Positions 8,853-16,739 of a DNA stretch of 64,000 nt are shown piece after piece (positions within the stretch are counted from its first letter, which is position 1; each line of letters opens with the position of its first letter). Source of the stretch: Deltaproteobacteria bacterium (GTDB lineage: Bacteria > Myxococcota_A > UBA9042 > PHBI01). Location of the stretch: NCBI GenBank assembly GCA_020632715.1, contig JACKFA010000004.1:682001-746000 (forward strand), in the 5' to 3' direction. A program made the translations under genes and the position numbers. The notes under the pieces were generated by a model that was not told the DNA's origin, searched no databases, and worked only from the letters and a program-made list of their open reading frames with translations.

Positions 8853-10355
8853 TCAGTCGCGGCCGGGCAGCGGGTAGAGCAGGTTCCGCTTGGGCTTGTC
8901 GCGGTCGTAGATGATGTGCACGGGGCGGCCCGGGAACATGTCGCGCGGGACGACCCACGTGCGCGTGCGGCCGGTGCGCTCGCCGTCCGCGGCCTCGAAC
9001 TGGTAGTGGATCGCGAAGGGGCTGCGCCCGTTGACCTTGACCGTCGGGTCGAGGGCGACGTTCGTGACCACGCCGGGCGCGACCTCGCCGTTCCGGTAGG
9101 TCGCCTTCATCGCGGCGACATGCCGCAGGCTGAAGAGCACCATGCCGCCGCCGATGCCGCCGAAGATGAGGGTCAGCGGGACGGCGACGAAGGCCGCCCC
9201 GAGGTCGCTCGCGATGAGCGAGGTGCCCACGGTGACGCCGATGGCGCCGAAGATCGCGCCGAACGGGATGAGGAAGAGCGACGTCGGCGCCACGCGGCGG
9301 ATGAAGCGCGAAGGGAGGTCGCGCGGGGCCGGGCCCGGCGGCGGCCCGGGATCGGTGGCGGCCGCGCGCGCCCCCGCGACCGCCGGGGGGCTGAACGCGA
9401 CGCCGAGGGCGTCCGTGAGCGCCTCGCCGAAGGAGCGCCGCGACGCGGGCTCGGGCTCGGGCTCGGCGACGGGGACGGGGGCGCGCCCTTCGAGGATGGC
9501 GCGGACCTCCTCGCGCACGGCCTCGGCGCTCGCGGCGCGGCGCGCTGGGTCTGGGGCGAGGAGGCGCCCGAGGAGCGAGGCGAACGCGGGCTGCACGTGG
9601 ACCGCCTCGCGCCAGCGGAGCTCGTTCCGGTCGTCGAGGAGGTCCTGCGGGCTCTTCCGCGACAGGAGCTCGACGGCGATGGCGCCGAGCGCGTAGAGGT
9701 CGCTCGCGGGGGTGGCGCGGCCCGCGAGCTGCTCGGGCGGCATGTAGCCGAAGGTGCCGGCGACGGTGCTCCCGCCGAGGTCGGCGTCGCTCGCGGCGTC
9801 CTTCACGGCGCCGAAGTCGATGAGCACGAGGTCGCCGTCCCGGCGGCGCATCACGTTCTTCGGCTTCAGGTCGCGGTGGATGACCGGCGGCTCGAGGCCG
9901 TGCAGGTAAGCGAGGATCCCGAGCAGCTCCGCCATGATCTCGAGCACCTCGCCCTCGCTGTAGCGGCGACGCTCGGCCTCGGCGGCGAGCGTCTCGCCGT
10001 CGATGAGCTCCGTGACGAGGTAGACGCCGAGCGTCTTCTTGTCGCCCGCGGTGAAGGCGTCGAGGTAGCGGAGGACGCCGGGGTGGTCGAGCTCGCGGAG
10101 GACCTTGGCCTCGCGCTCGAAGAGCTCCTGCGTCTTGAAGCCGTCGAGGCGGCGGATGAGGAGCTCCTTCACGCACACGAGGGCCGCGTCGCTCTCGCGG
10201 CGCGCGCGGTAGGTCGTGCCGACGGCGCCGTGGCCGAGGCGCGAGAGCAGCGTGTAGCGGCCGTCGAGGCGCGGGTCCTTGCCGCAGTCCGGGCAGGCGA
10301 GCGCGCCGTCGGGAACGTCGGCTGCGCAGTGGGCGCAGAGCGCGGTGTCGTTCAT
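8853..10355 (-). CDS. Membrane Ser/Thr protein kinase with N-terminal zinc ribbon
   Basis: The 500-residue protein begins with a CxxC...CxxC zinc-ribbon (Cys 7, 10, 21, 24). The eukaryotic-type kinase domain spans about 34-300. Its features are the P-loop GHGAVG, invariant Lys 63, HRDLKPKN from 160, the DFG motif at 180-182 and GTFGYMPPEQ. All catalytic residues are present. A Pro/Glu-rich linker leads to two membrane segments (about 360-380 and 388-412). The cytosol- or membrane-proximal beta domain that follows resembles DUF3592 (VNGRSPFAIHYQF, then the tail LLYPLPGRD). It probably phosphorylates Ser/Thr on partner proteins. The start is the ATG at 10355; the frame is open further upstream, but that would overlap the divergent gene. 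Confidence 0.9.
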   Translation of the reverse strand: MNDTALCAHCAADVPDGALACPDCGKDPRLDGRYTLLSRLGHGAVGTTYRARRESDAALVCVKELLIRRLDGFKTQELFEREAKVLRELDHPGVLRYLDAFTAGDKKTLGVYLVTELIDGETLAAEAERRRYSEGEVLEIMAELLGILAYLHGLEPPVIHRDLKPKNVMRRRDGDLVLIDFGAVKDAASDADLGGSTVAGTFGYMPPEQLAGRATPASDLYALGAIAVELLSRKSPQDLLDDRNELRWREAVHVQPAFASLLGRLLAPDPARRAASAEAVREEVRAILEGRAPVPVAEPEPEPASRRSFGEALTDALGVAFSPPAVAGARAAATDPGPPPGPAPRDLPSRFIRRVAPTSLFLIPFGAIFGAIGVTVGTSLIASDLGAAFVAVPLTLIFGGIGGGMVLFSLRHVAAMKATYRNGEVAPGVVTNVALDPTVKVNGRSPFAIHYQFEAADGERTGRTRTWVVPRDMFPGRPVHIIYDRDKPKRNLLYPLPGRD

Positions 10356-10367
10356 GGGCCCGATGCT

Positions 10368-10380
10368 GGCACAATGTGCC
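10368..10380. promoter_or_regulatory. 13-bp palindrome between divergent genes
   Basis: GGCACA-A-TGTGCC is a perfect inverted repeat in the 54 bases between the kinase start (10355, minus) and the UPF0462-like gene start (10410, plus). Its position suits an operator controlling both promoters, but no matching regulator or second copy was found. Confidence 0.35.
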
Positions 10381-10409
10381 GCGTCGCGACAGCCGGCGAG
10401 GAGGACGCG

Positions 10410-10931
10410 GTGGGAGCGTGGCAACACATCACGGTCGGGAGCACGTGGGACGGGGCGCCGGCGCGGCCCGGCGAGGTCGCCGAGGTGGCGCTCGCGCTCG
10501 AGGGCGACGAGCTGCTCGTCACCGTGGAGGCGCCGTTCCACGACGACCCGGCGCCCCCGGGGGAGGGCGGCGCGACCGACGGGCTCTGGGAGTTCGAGGT
10601 CGTCGAGGTCTTCGTGCTCGGCCCCGACGCGCGCTACACGGAGATCGAGCTCGGCCCCCACGGGCACCACCTCGTGCTGCGGTTGCACGGGGTCCGGAGG
10701 CCCGTCGAGAGCGGTCTCGCCATCGATTATGTTGCAGTGCACAACGGCCCGCGCTGGCGCGGGATGGCGCGCGTCCCCGTCGCGGCGCTGCCGCCGCGGC
10801 CGTGGCGGCTGAACGCGTACGCGATCCACGGCGTGGGCGCCGCGCGCCGCTACCTCGTGGCGACGGCGCTCGGCGGCGACGCGCCCGACTTCCACCGTCT
10901 CGACGGCTTCACCCTCGAGGCCACGCTGTGA
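10410..10931 (+). CDS. UPF0462 (C4orf33)-like, CBM9-type beta-sandwich protein
   Basis: The 173-residue protein contains LWEFEVVEVFVLG, then YTEIELGPHGHHLVLRLHG, then WRGMARVPVAALPP and NAYAIHG. This matches UPF0462, the family of human C4orf33, and more loosely carbohydrate-binding family 9-like sandwiches. No signal peptide is visible, so it is likely cytoplasmic; ligand and role are unknown. I chose the GTG at 10410 because GAGGAGG lies 5 bases before it. The ATG at 10374 would leave only 18 bases to the divergent kinase start. The stop overlaps the next gene's start (GTGA), which indicates translational coupling to the MYXO-CTERM protein. Confidence 0.75.
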   Translation: MGAWQHITVGSTWDGAPARPGEVAEVALALEGDELLVTVEAPFHDDPAPPGEGGATDGLWEFEVVEVFVLGPDARYTEIELGPHGHHLVLRLHGVRRPVESGLAIDYVAVHNGPRWRGMARVPVAALPPRPWRLNAYAIHGVGAARRYLVATALGGDAPDFHRLDGFTLEATL

Positions 10932-11605
10932 GGCTCGCCCCCCTCGCCGTGGTCGCGCTGCTGCTCGCGCTCGCCTCCGGCGCCCGGGCGGCCGCCCCGT
11001 GCGACGAGGGCGCCCCGTGTGACGACGGGGATCCCTGCACGCGCGGCGACGCCTGCGTCGCCGGGGAGTGCGCGGGCTTCGAGGTCGCGTGCGGCGTGCT
11101 CGACACGGGGTGCACGGTCGGGCTCTGCGACGAGACGGGCGCCTGCGTGAGCGAGGTCCGGAACGAGGGCGGGCGCTGCGACGACGGCGACCACTGCAGC
11201 ATCCGCGACACCTGCGCCGACGGCGTGTGCGCGGGCGAGGTCATCAACTGCCGCGGCACGAACGCGCCGCCGTGCGACGACGTGGCGTGCAACCCCGACG
11301 TCGACAACGACTTCGACGGCGTGAAGGACGTCGACGACGCGGCGCCGCTGAACCCGCGTGTCTGCCGTGACACGGACGGCGACGGCTGCGACGACTGCGC
11401 CGTCACGGGCGGCGACGAGAGCGGCGGCGACCCGCGCAACGACGGCCCGGACGACGACCGCGACGGCCTCTGCGACGCCGGGGACCCGACGCCGCACGGC
11501 GATGGCGGGTGCGCGGGGGGCGGGGCCGCGGGGGGCGGGCTCGTCGCGCTCGGCGCCCTCGCGCTGGTTTGCGCGCGACGATCCGCGCGGCGCCTGCGCG
11601 CGTGA
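10928..11605 (+). CDS. Cys-rich surface protein with MYXO-CTERM-like tail
   Basis: The 225-residue protein starts at a GTG that overlaps the previous stop by the sequence GTGA. It has a Sec signal (VVALLLALASGARA). Two CDDGDxCT-type Cys-rich repeats follow (CDDGDPCTRGDAC, CDDGDHCSIRDTC), then a Ca-binding-like acidic stretch (DNDFDGVKDVDD, DTDGDGCDDC). It ends with a Cys and Gly-rich motif, a hydrophobic helix and an Arg cluster (CARRSARR), the layout of the MYXO-CTERM sorting signal of myxobacteria. It is probably processed and displayed on the outer membrane. The CDDG repeats are the same type as those in the giant protein at 56155-61068. Confidence 0.82.
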   Translation: MRLAPLAVVALLLALASGARAAAPCDEGAPCDDGDPCTRGDACVAGECAGFEVACGVLDTGCTVGLCDETGACVSEVRNEGGRCDDGDHCSIRDTCADGVCAGEVINCRGTNAPPCDDVACNPDVDNDFDGVKDVDDAAPLNPRVCRDTDGDGCDDCAVTGGDESGGDPRNDGPDDDRDGLCDAGDPTPHGDGGCAGGGAAGGGLVALGALALVCARRSARRLRA

Positions 11606-11686
11606 GTGGAACGGGAATTCTGGACAGGGATCCGAATGACCGCCAAGATCGTACCCGGGATGCGATCTCGGCAGGGGGATTCCACG

Positions 11687-12067
11687 ATGAAGGGTGCTGC
11701 AGGCGCGGTGCTGACGTTCCGACCGGTCCGCGGGGACCGCGTGCGCGTCGGGCTGAAGAGCCTGTTCGTCGACGCGCCCGCCGTCGAGCTCGGGCTCGAG
11801 GTCGGCACCGTCCTCCGCATGGAGGTGCCGCTCCCGAGCGGCGTGACCATCCGCCCGCTCGTCGAGGTGACCGGCGTCGACGACGACTGGTTCGCGGCCG
11901 ACTACGTCCACATCGAGGACGAGGACCGCGCCGCCATCGACGCGTACTACGCGAGCCGCCCCTCGAAGCAGGAGCTCCTCGTGCGCGCCGTGCGCGCCGC
12001 CGTCGAGCAGCTCGCCGCGGCCGAGGGCGCGCCCCCCTCCTCCGAAGGCGCCTACGCCGCGCCCTGA
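11687..12067 (+). CDS. PilZ-like domain protein
   Basis: The 126-residue protein reads VRGDRVRVGLKSLF, then a region of short beta strands, then FAADYVHIEDEDRAAIDAYY. That last pattern resembles the end of PilZ domains, which bind cyclic di-GMP. The canonical RxxxR and (D/N)xSxxG motifs are not clear, so a degenerate PilZ or another small beta-barrel is possible. The ATG at 11687 is preceded by CAGGGGGA at a spacing of about 7 bases and is preferred to the frame opening at 11606. It lies 81 bases after the MYXO-CTERM gene. A diguanylate cyclase is encoded about 8 kb upstream. Confidence 0.5.
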   Translation: MKGAAGAVLTFRPVRGDRVRVGLKSLFVDAPAVELGLEVGTVLRMEVPLPSGVTIRPLVEVTGVDDDWFAADYVHIEDEDRAAIDAYYASRPSKQELLVRAVRAAVEQLAAAEGAPPSSEGAYAAP

Positions 12068-12079
12068 CGGGGCTCCCGG

Positions 12080-13147
12080 TCAGGCGACGCTCGCCGTTCG
12101 CCCGGTGACCTCGGCGATGAGCGCGAGGATCCGCTCGCCGCTCGGCACCGCCGCGCTCGCGGTCAGCGCGTGGTCCTGCAGGTTCTCGCGCAGCCGCGCG
12201 ATGCGGGCGTACGCGCGGTCGCGCTGGGTCGGGGTCTGTCGGCGCCGCAGGATCCCCGCGAGGCGCCGCGCGTACACGAGGTCGTGGCAGACGAGCAGCA
12301 GGTCGACGTCCGCCGCGAGGCAGCCCGTCGCGACGGCGTGCGCGTCGAAGTGCTCGCGGATGGCCCCCATCTCGAGGTCGTCCGTGATGACCGCCCCCTG
12401 AAAGCCCAGGCGCCGCCGCAGCGTCGCGGGCACGAGCACCGCGCTCAGCGTGGCGGGAGCGTCGCCGTCGATGGCCTCGCACACGATGTGCGCGGTCATG
12501 AGCAGCGGCACGCCCGCCGCCACCGCGGCGCGGAACGGCGCGAGCTCCACCGCCTCGAGGCGCGCCATGTCGTGCGTCACGTGCGGGAGCGCGACGTGGC
12601 TGTCGAGCGTCGTGTCGCCGTGCCCCGGGAAGTGCTTGCCGCAGGGCGTCACCCCGCCGACCCGGAGCCCCGCCGCGAACGACAGCGCGAGGCGCGAGAC
12701 GTCGTCCGCGGTGGCGCCGAACGCGCGCGTCCCGATGATCGGGTTCTCGGGGCGCGTGTTGACGTCGAGGACGGGCGCGAAGGTGACGTTCACGCCGACC
12801 GCCGCGAGCTGGGCGGCCATCTCGCGGCCGAGCTCGAAGAGGCCGACCGGGCCGAGCCCCGCGAGCTCTCCGGCCGGCGGCACGTGCGGGAACTCCGGGC
12901 ACTGCGGCGCCTTCAGGCGCTGGACGGCGCCGCCCTCCTGGTCGATGGCGATGAGCGGCGGCGGCCCGTCGGCTGGCCACAGCGCGCGCAGCTCGCGCAC
13001 GAGCGCCGCGACCTGCGCCGTGCTCTCGATGTTGCGGCCGAAGAGCACGACCCCGGCGGGGAGCCCGTCGGCGCAGAACGCGCGGAGCGCCTCGGGGACG
13101 GTGGTCCCGTCGAAGCCCACGACGAAGCGGGCGTGAGGGCCGCTCAT
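12080..13147 (-). CDS. nagZ: Beta-N-acetylhexosaminidase, GH3 family (NagZ-like)
   Basis: The 355-residue protein is a single-domain GH3 glycosidase of normal NagZ length. Diagnostic motifs are IAIDQEGGAVQRL, FAPVLDVN, GTRAFG and GKHFPGHGD followed by DSHVALP (the loop carrying the acid/base Asp-His pair). The putative nucleophile Asp lies in VITDDLEMGAI. NagZ removes N-acetylglucosamine from muropeptides during peptidoglycan recycling in the cytoplasm. No signal peptide is seen here either. The start could be the ATG at 13147 (chosen) or a GTG at 13192; neither has a strong ribosome site. The FHA gene lies 103 bases upstream on the same strand. Confidence 0.9.
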   Translation of the reverse strand: MSGPHARFVVGFDGTTVPEALRAFCADGLPAGVVLFGRNIESTAQVAALVRELRALWPADGPPPLIAIDQEGGAVQRLKAPQCPEFPHVPPAGELAGLGPVGLFELGREMAAQLAAVGVNVTFAPVLDVNTRPENPIIGTRAFGATADDVSRLALSFAAGLRVGGVTPCGKHFPGHGDTTLDSHVALPHVTHDMARLEAVELAPFRAAVAAGVPLLMTAHIVCEAIDGDAPATLSAVLVPATLRRRLGFQGAVITDDLEMGAIREHFDAHAVATGCLAADVDLLLVCHDLVYARRLAGILRRRQTPTQRDRAYARIARLRENLQDHALTASAAVPSGERILALIAEVTGRTASVA

Positions 13148-13250
13148 CGAGCTCGCATCCACGCTTCCAGGTCCCGCGCTGGTGAGGGTCACCGCGCGCC
13201 GTGGTGGTGGCGACGCGCGTGGCTCCCTCGATGATCGTCAGAGGTCGTCG

Positions 13251-15218
13251 TCAGTTGATGCTGCCACCGGAGCGGATGATGGCCTCTTTGATGGCCTCCA
13301 CGTCCGGCGCGCTGGGGTTCAGGGAGATGTACTTCTTCCAGGCGTTGATGGCCTCGGTCGTGTTGCCGTTGCCGAGCTCGATGGTGCCGATCTGACGCCA
13401 CGCCTTGGAGTAGCCCTTCCCGGCCGCCTGGCGGTAGAGCTTGAGGGCGCCGGCGAGGTCGCGCGCCGTGTGCAGCTCGCGGGCCTCCTGGTAGAGGTCC
13501 TTCGCCGACTTCGCGCTCGTGTCGGGCGTCGTCGTGGGAGTCTTGTCCGGGGTCTTGTCGGGCTTCGTGGGCGTCTTGTCCGGGGTCTTGTCGGGCGTCT
13601 TGTCCGCGATGGCCTTGTCGTGCGCGGCCTTGTCCGCCGCCGCCTTCTCCGCCGCCGCCTTCGACCGCTTCACGTCGTCGAGGAACGGGTCGACCTCGGG
13701 GTTCGCCGCGTACATGACCTTCGCCTCGTTCCCGAGGGCGAGGGCCTTGTCGTAGTCCTTGTCCTTGAGCGCGTCCTTGCCGGCGTCGAGGCGCTTGTTC
13801 GAGAGCGTCTCGCCGACGGCCTTCCAGATCTCCTGGATCCGCGCGTAGTACATGCTGTCCTGCGGCAGGTCCTTGACCTTCAGGAGCTCGGTCCAGGCGG
13901 CCTCGAGGTCGCCGCGGCCCTGCGCGTCCTGCGCGGCCTTGAGCGCGGCCGAGGCGTTGCGCTCGGTCGCCACCTTCTCCTTCAACCGCAGCCCCTGCGG
14001 GTTCTCCTTGTCGAGCGTCAGCACGACCTGGAGCTGGCTGTCGGCGTCGTCCCACTTCTCGGCGGACATCGCGGCCTTCGCCTTCTCGAGCGCCTCCGCG
14101 ATGGCCTGCGAGTTGTCCTGCTTGGTCACCTGCGGCGCCGTCTCCGGCGGCGGCGTCGTCTCCGCCGGCGCGACCGTCTCCGGGCCGGGCTTCGTCGGCT
14201 CCACGGCGGCCCCGCCGGTCGTGACGTTCGACACCACGGGCGGCTTCTGCGTCAGGACGTACACGGCGACCGCGCCGCCCGCGAGCAGGAGCAGCACGAG
14301 GAAGATCCAGCCCTTGCCGCCCTTCTTCTTGCCGGGCTCGTCCTTGTCGGCGGCGGCCGCGGCGCTCGTCCAGTCCTCGGGGCGGTAGATGAAGTCCTCG
14401 CCCTTCTCGACGTAGCGGAACTGCACCTTGCCGAGCTCGATGACGTCGCCGCTCTTGAGGACCGACTCCTCCCAGAACTCGCCGTTGACGCGGATCCCGT
14501 TCTTGCTCTGGAGGTCGACCATCTTCACGCGGCCGTCGGCGACGACGATCTTCGCGTGGTTGCGGCTGATCGAGTGGTGCTCGATCTGGATGTCGTTCTC
14601 GCCGGTCCGCCCGATGATCATCGTCTCGGTCGTGATCGGGTACGACGTGCCCGCGAGGTTCGACGTGACCGCGACGAGCATGGGATGCACGGCCTCGAGG
14701 CGCTTCTTGCCCTTGCCGAGGCTCTTCCGCTGGTCGTCCTCGGCCTTCGGGGCCTCCGCGGGCGCGGCGGGGGCGGTCTCCGTGGCGGCCTCGGCCTTCG
14801 CGGCGGCGATGCGCGCCTTGGCGGCCTTGTCGAGGGCCTCCTTCTTCTCCGCGCGCTCCGGCGTCATCGGCTCGGCGGCCTTGGCCTCGCCGGCCTCCGC
14901 GCCCGCCGGCGGCGCCGCGTCGAGCGCCTTGGCGGCGCCCTCGACCTGGATCTGGTAATCGCCGATCTGCACGACGTCGCCGTCGCCCACGCGCCGCGGC
15001 GCGGTGATGCGCTCGCCGTTCACGCGCGTGCCGTAGCGGCTCAGGTCCTCGACGTGGACCTCGTCGCCGCGCTTCACGAAGCGGGCGTGGGTGCGCGAGA
15101 CGTTCTGCTCCGTCAGGCGGATCGAGTTCCCTTCCTTCCGGCCGACCGTGTACTCGTCGCGCGAAAGGGGGACAGTCGTCGTCCTTCCGGCGTCATCCTT
15201 GATCTGCAGCTTGACCAC
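13251..15218 (-). CDS. Transmembrane protein with two FHA domains and TPR-like tail
   Basis: The 655-residue protein has an FHA domain at about residues 1-95 (YTVGRKEGN, VSRTHARF, YGTRVNGE). An Ala/Lys/Glu-rich linker leads to a second FHA domain near 195-280 (IIGRTGENDI, ISRNHAKI, NGIRVNGE). A membrane helix (IFLVLLLLAGGAVAVYVL) and a Pro/Thr stretch follow. The helical repeat region with TPR/Sel1-like features includes a DKTPDKTP linker. FHA domains bind phosphothreonine, so the cytoplasmic half is a likely target or adaptor for Ser/Thr kinases such as those at 8853-10355 and 42761-44647. The start is the GTG at 15218 behind GGAGAGG, not the upstream ATG at 15260. Confidence 0.88.
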   Translation of the reverse strand: MVKLQIKDDAGRTTTVPLSRDEYTVGRKEGNSIRLTEQNVSRTHARFVKRGDEVHVEDLSRYGTRVNGERITAPRRVGDGDVVQIGDYQIQVEGAAKALDAAPPAGAEAGEAKAAEPMTPERAEKKEALDKAAKARIAAAKAEAATETAPAAPAEAPKAEDDQRKSLGKGKKRLEAVHPMLVAVTSNLAGTSYPITTETMIIGRTGENDIQIEHHSISRNHAKIVVADGRVKMVDLQSKNGIRVNGEFWEESVLKSGDVIELGKVQFRYVEKGEDFIYRPEDWTSAAAAADKDEPGKKKGGKGWIFLVLLLLAGGAVAVYVLTQKPPVVSNVTTGGAAVEPTKPGPETVAPAETTPPPETAPQVTKQDNSQAIAEALEKAKAAMSAEKWDDADSQLQVVLTLDKENPQGLRLKEKVATERNASAALKAAQDAQGRGDLEAAWTELLKVKDLPQDSMYYARIQEIWKAVGETLSNKRLDAGKDALKDKDYDKALALGNEAKVMYAANPEVDPFLDDVKRSKAAAEKAAADKAAHDKAIADKTPDKTPDKTPTKPDKTPDKTPTTTPDTSAKSAKDLYQEARELHTARDLAGALKLYRQAAGKGYSKAWRQIGTIELGNGNTTEAINAWKKYISLNPSAPDVEAIKEAIIRSGGSIN

Positions 15219-15560
15219 GCGACCTCTCCGACGCTGCGGCGACCGACCCCTGCCGTCCAACTACGTAGGTACGGCTGTACCTTCCCACGAATACTTCCCC
15301 GGTACCAGATTCCCCGGGGGCTGACAACCGTGCGCCCCGTGCCCGCGACGCCGTCCCGCGCGGCTCCGCCGAGGCTCCGGCGCGCGCCGGCGCGGGCGTC
15401 CGCCCCCTTGTGGCGCCCCGACCACGGCGACTGTGGCACGGATGACACGATCCCCCCGGCGGCGGCGGGCGGATCGCGGCGAACCCCCCGTCGAATGGGC
15501 CTGCGCGGGTTTGGCACGCTCCTTGTTTCTAGGGCTGCCATCACGCATGGAGGTCCCCCG
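15219..15560. other. 342-bp divergent intergenic region
   Basis: This lies between the FHA gene (minus) and the ECF sigma gene (plus). It holds the sigma-54-type promoter described separately and an AT-richer patch at about 15261-15310 (ACTACGTAGGTACGG and ACGAATACTTCCCC) that may carry the FHA promoter. No convincing small gene was seen. Confidence 0.5.
15512..15527 (+). promoter_or_regulatory. Sigma-54 (RpoN)-type -24/-12 promoter
   Basis: TGGCACG at 15512-15518, four bases, then TTGTT at 15523-15527 matches the RpoN consensus TGGCACG-N4-TTGCW with one mismatch (T for C). The predicted transcription start near 15538 gives a leader of about 23 bases containing the GGAGG ribosome site before the ATG at 15561. 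Promoters of this class need an AAA+ enhancer-binding protein, none of which is encoded in the window. Confidence 0.65.
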
Positions 15561-16145
15561 ATGAGCATCTCGACGCCCGCCGCCCACAAGCACGTCCGCG
15601 CCGCCTTCGAAGCCGAGGCCCTGCAGCACCTCGACACCCTCTACGGGGCCGCGATGCGCCTGACGCGGAACCCGGCGACCGCCGAAGACCTCGTCCAGGA
15701 CGCCGTCCTCCGCGCGTACCAGCACTGGGGTCAGTTCCAGGAGGGCACGAACTGCCGCGCCTGGATGCTGCGCATCCTGACGAACACCTTCATCAACAAC
15801 TACCGGCGGAAGACGAAGGAGCGCGAGATCCTCGACCACGAGGAGACGGGCGCCTACGGGAGCCGCTTCTTCTGCCGCGACACGGCCCGCCAGTGGGCCT
15901 GCCCCGAGCACAACTACAGCGAGCGCAACATCTCGCCCGTCATCGCCTCGGCGCTCGAGCGCCTGACCCCGGAGTACCGGCAGGTCGTGGTGCTGAGCGA
16001 CCTCGAGGGGCTCGCGTACCGCGAGATCGCCGACACCATCGGCTGCCCCATCGGCACCGTGATGTCGCGCCTCTTCCGCGCGCGCCGCGTGCTGCGCGAG
16101 CTCCTCCGCGACCACGCCCAGCAGTGGGGCCTCGCCGCGGCGTGA
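15561..16145 (+). CDS. ECF-type RNA polymerase sigma factor
   Basis: The 194-residue protein has a sigma region 2 (LYGAAMRLTRNPATAEDLVQDAVLRAY) and the promoter-melting segment GTNCRAWMLRILTNTFINNYR. Region 4 carries the helix-turn-helix LEGLAYREIADTIGCPIGTVMSRLFRAR. Size and layout fit group 4 (ECF) factors. The linker between the two regions is longer than usual and contains FFCRDTARQWACPEH, a Cys/Cys/His set that could bind a metal or sense redox state. GGAGG at 15549-15553 precedes the ATG. No adjacent anti-sigma gene is present. Its own promoter appears sigma-54 dependent, which suggests a regulatory cascade. Confidence 0.93.
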   Translation: MSISTPAAHKHVRAAFEAEALQHLDTLYGAAMRLTRNPATAEDLVQDAVLRAYQHWGQFQEGTNCRAWMLRILTNTFINNYRRKTKEREILDHEETGAYGSRFFCRDTARQWACPEHNYSERNISPVIASALERLTPEYRQVVVLSDLEGLAYREIADTIGCPIGTVMSRLFRARRVLRELLRDHAQQWGLAAA

Positions 16146-16223
16146 CCCCGTCTCACGCGCTCACGGGACGTCACGCGGTGGCCTGTCCGGTCACGGCGTG
16201 ACTCCCTGGCGCAGGCCGGTCGT

Positions 16224-16243
16224 GCGCCCCTGAGGCGGGGCGC
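16224..16243. terminator. Stem-loop between convergent genes
   Basis: GCGCCCC and GGGGCGC form a perfect 7-bp stem around TGAGGC, between the ECF sigma gene and the convergent small gene. No T-run follows, so the terminator role is tentative. Confidence 0.35.
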
Positions 16244-16276
16244 GGCGGCCGCGACCACCGCGTGTCGCGTCGCGCG

Positions 16277-16600
16277 TCAGCCCTCGAGCGGGGTCGTGAC
16301 CTCGATCGCGAGCGTCGGCTTCGTGTCGATGTGGACGTGGACGCGCCCGACGTCGAGCGTCACGCGGCCCGGGAACGCCTTGTCCTCGGTGATGTGATTG
16401 ATCGGGGCGACGTCCACCGTGGTGCGGACGACCCCGTTCGAGTCGCTGAGGACGGCCATGAAGCGCTGCTGACGAGCCGAGATGTGCACCTTCAGGTGCC
16501 CGCCGCCCGTGCCTTCGACCGCGAAACGCGCGTCGCCGCCCGAGCTCTCCACCCCGGTCGCCCCCAGATGCTTCGCCAACAACGAAATCGTGGTTTCCAT
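16277..16600 (-). CDS. Small conserved-looking protein of unknown function
   Basis: The 107-residue protein begins METTISLLAKHLGATGVE. It alternates short hydrophobic strands (HLKVHISARQQRFMAVLSD; RVTLDVGRVHVHID) and has no signal peptide, membrane segment or Cys. The composition and even codon bias support a real gene. The pattern suggests a small cytoplasmic beta-rich protein. I do not recognise the family. It is flanked by the convergent sigma factor gene, and by a lipoprotein gene whose end is 139 bases away. Confidence 0.65.
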   Translation of the reverse strand: METTISLLAKHLGATGVESSGGDARFAVEGTGGGHLKVHISARQQRFMAVLSDSNGVVRTTVDVAPINHITEDKAFPGRVTLDVGRVHVHIDTKPTLAIEVTTPLEG

Positions 16601-16739
16601 GGGCTGACCTTAAGCAACGGACCCGGCCCTGTCCACTAGACTTTGGCGTCTCGCGACGGGGCTGTCACCCGCCTGCTTGGCCGGTTTCGTGCGATCTTGC
16701 CCAGGTGGCGGGTGTGTGATTTGGCCCACCCCTCGGGCG

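Noticed and set aside
7081..10374. A 1097-codon minus-strand frame crossing several genes
   Set aside because: It overlaps the kinase and lipoprotein in another frame and is Arg/Pro-rich without motifs.
13148..13192. Longer NagZ start at the GTG at 13192
   Set aside because: No ribosome site precedes it and the added residues lack similarity; kept only as an alternative.
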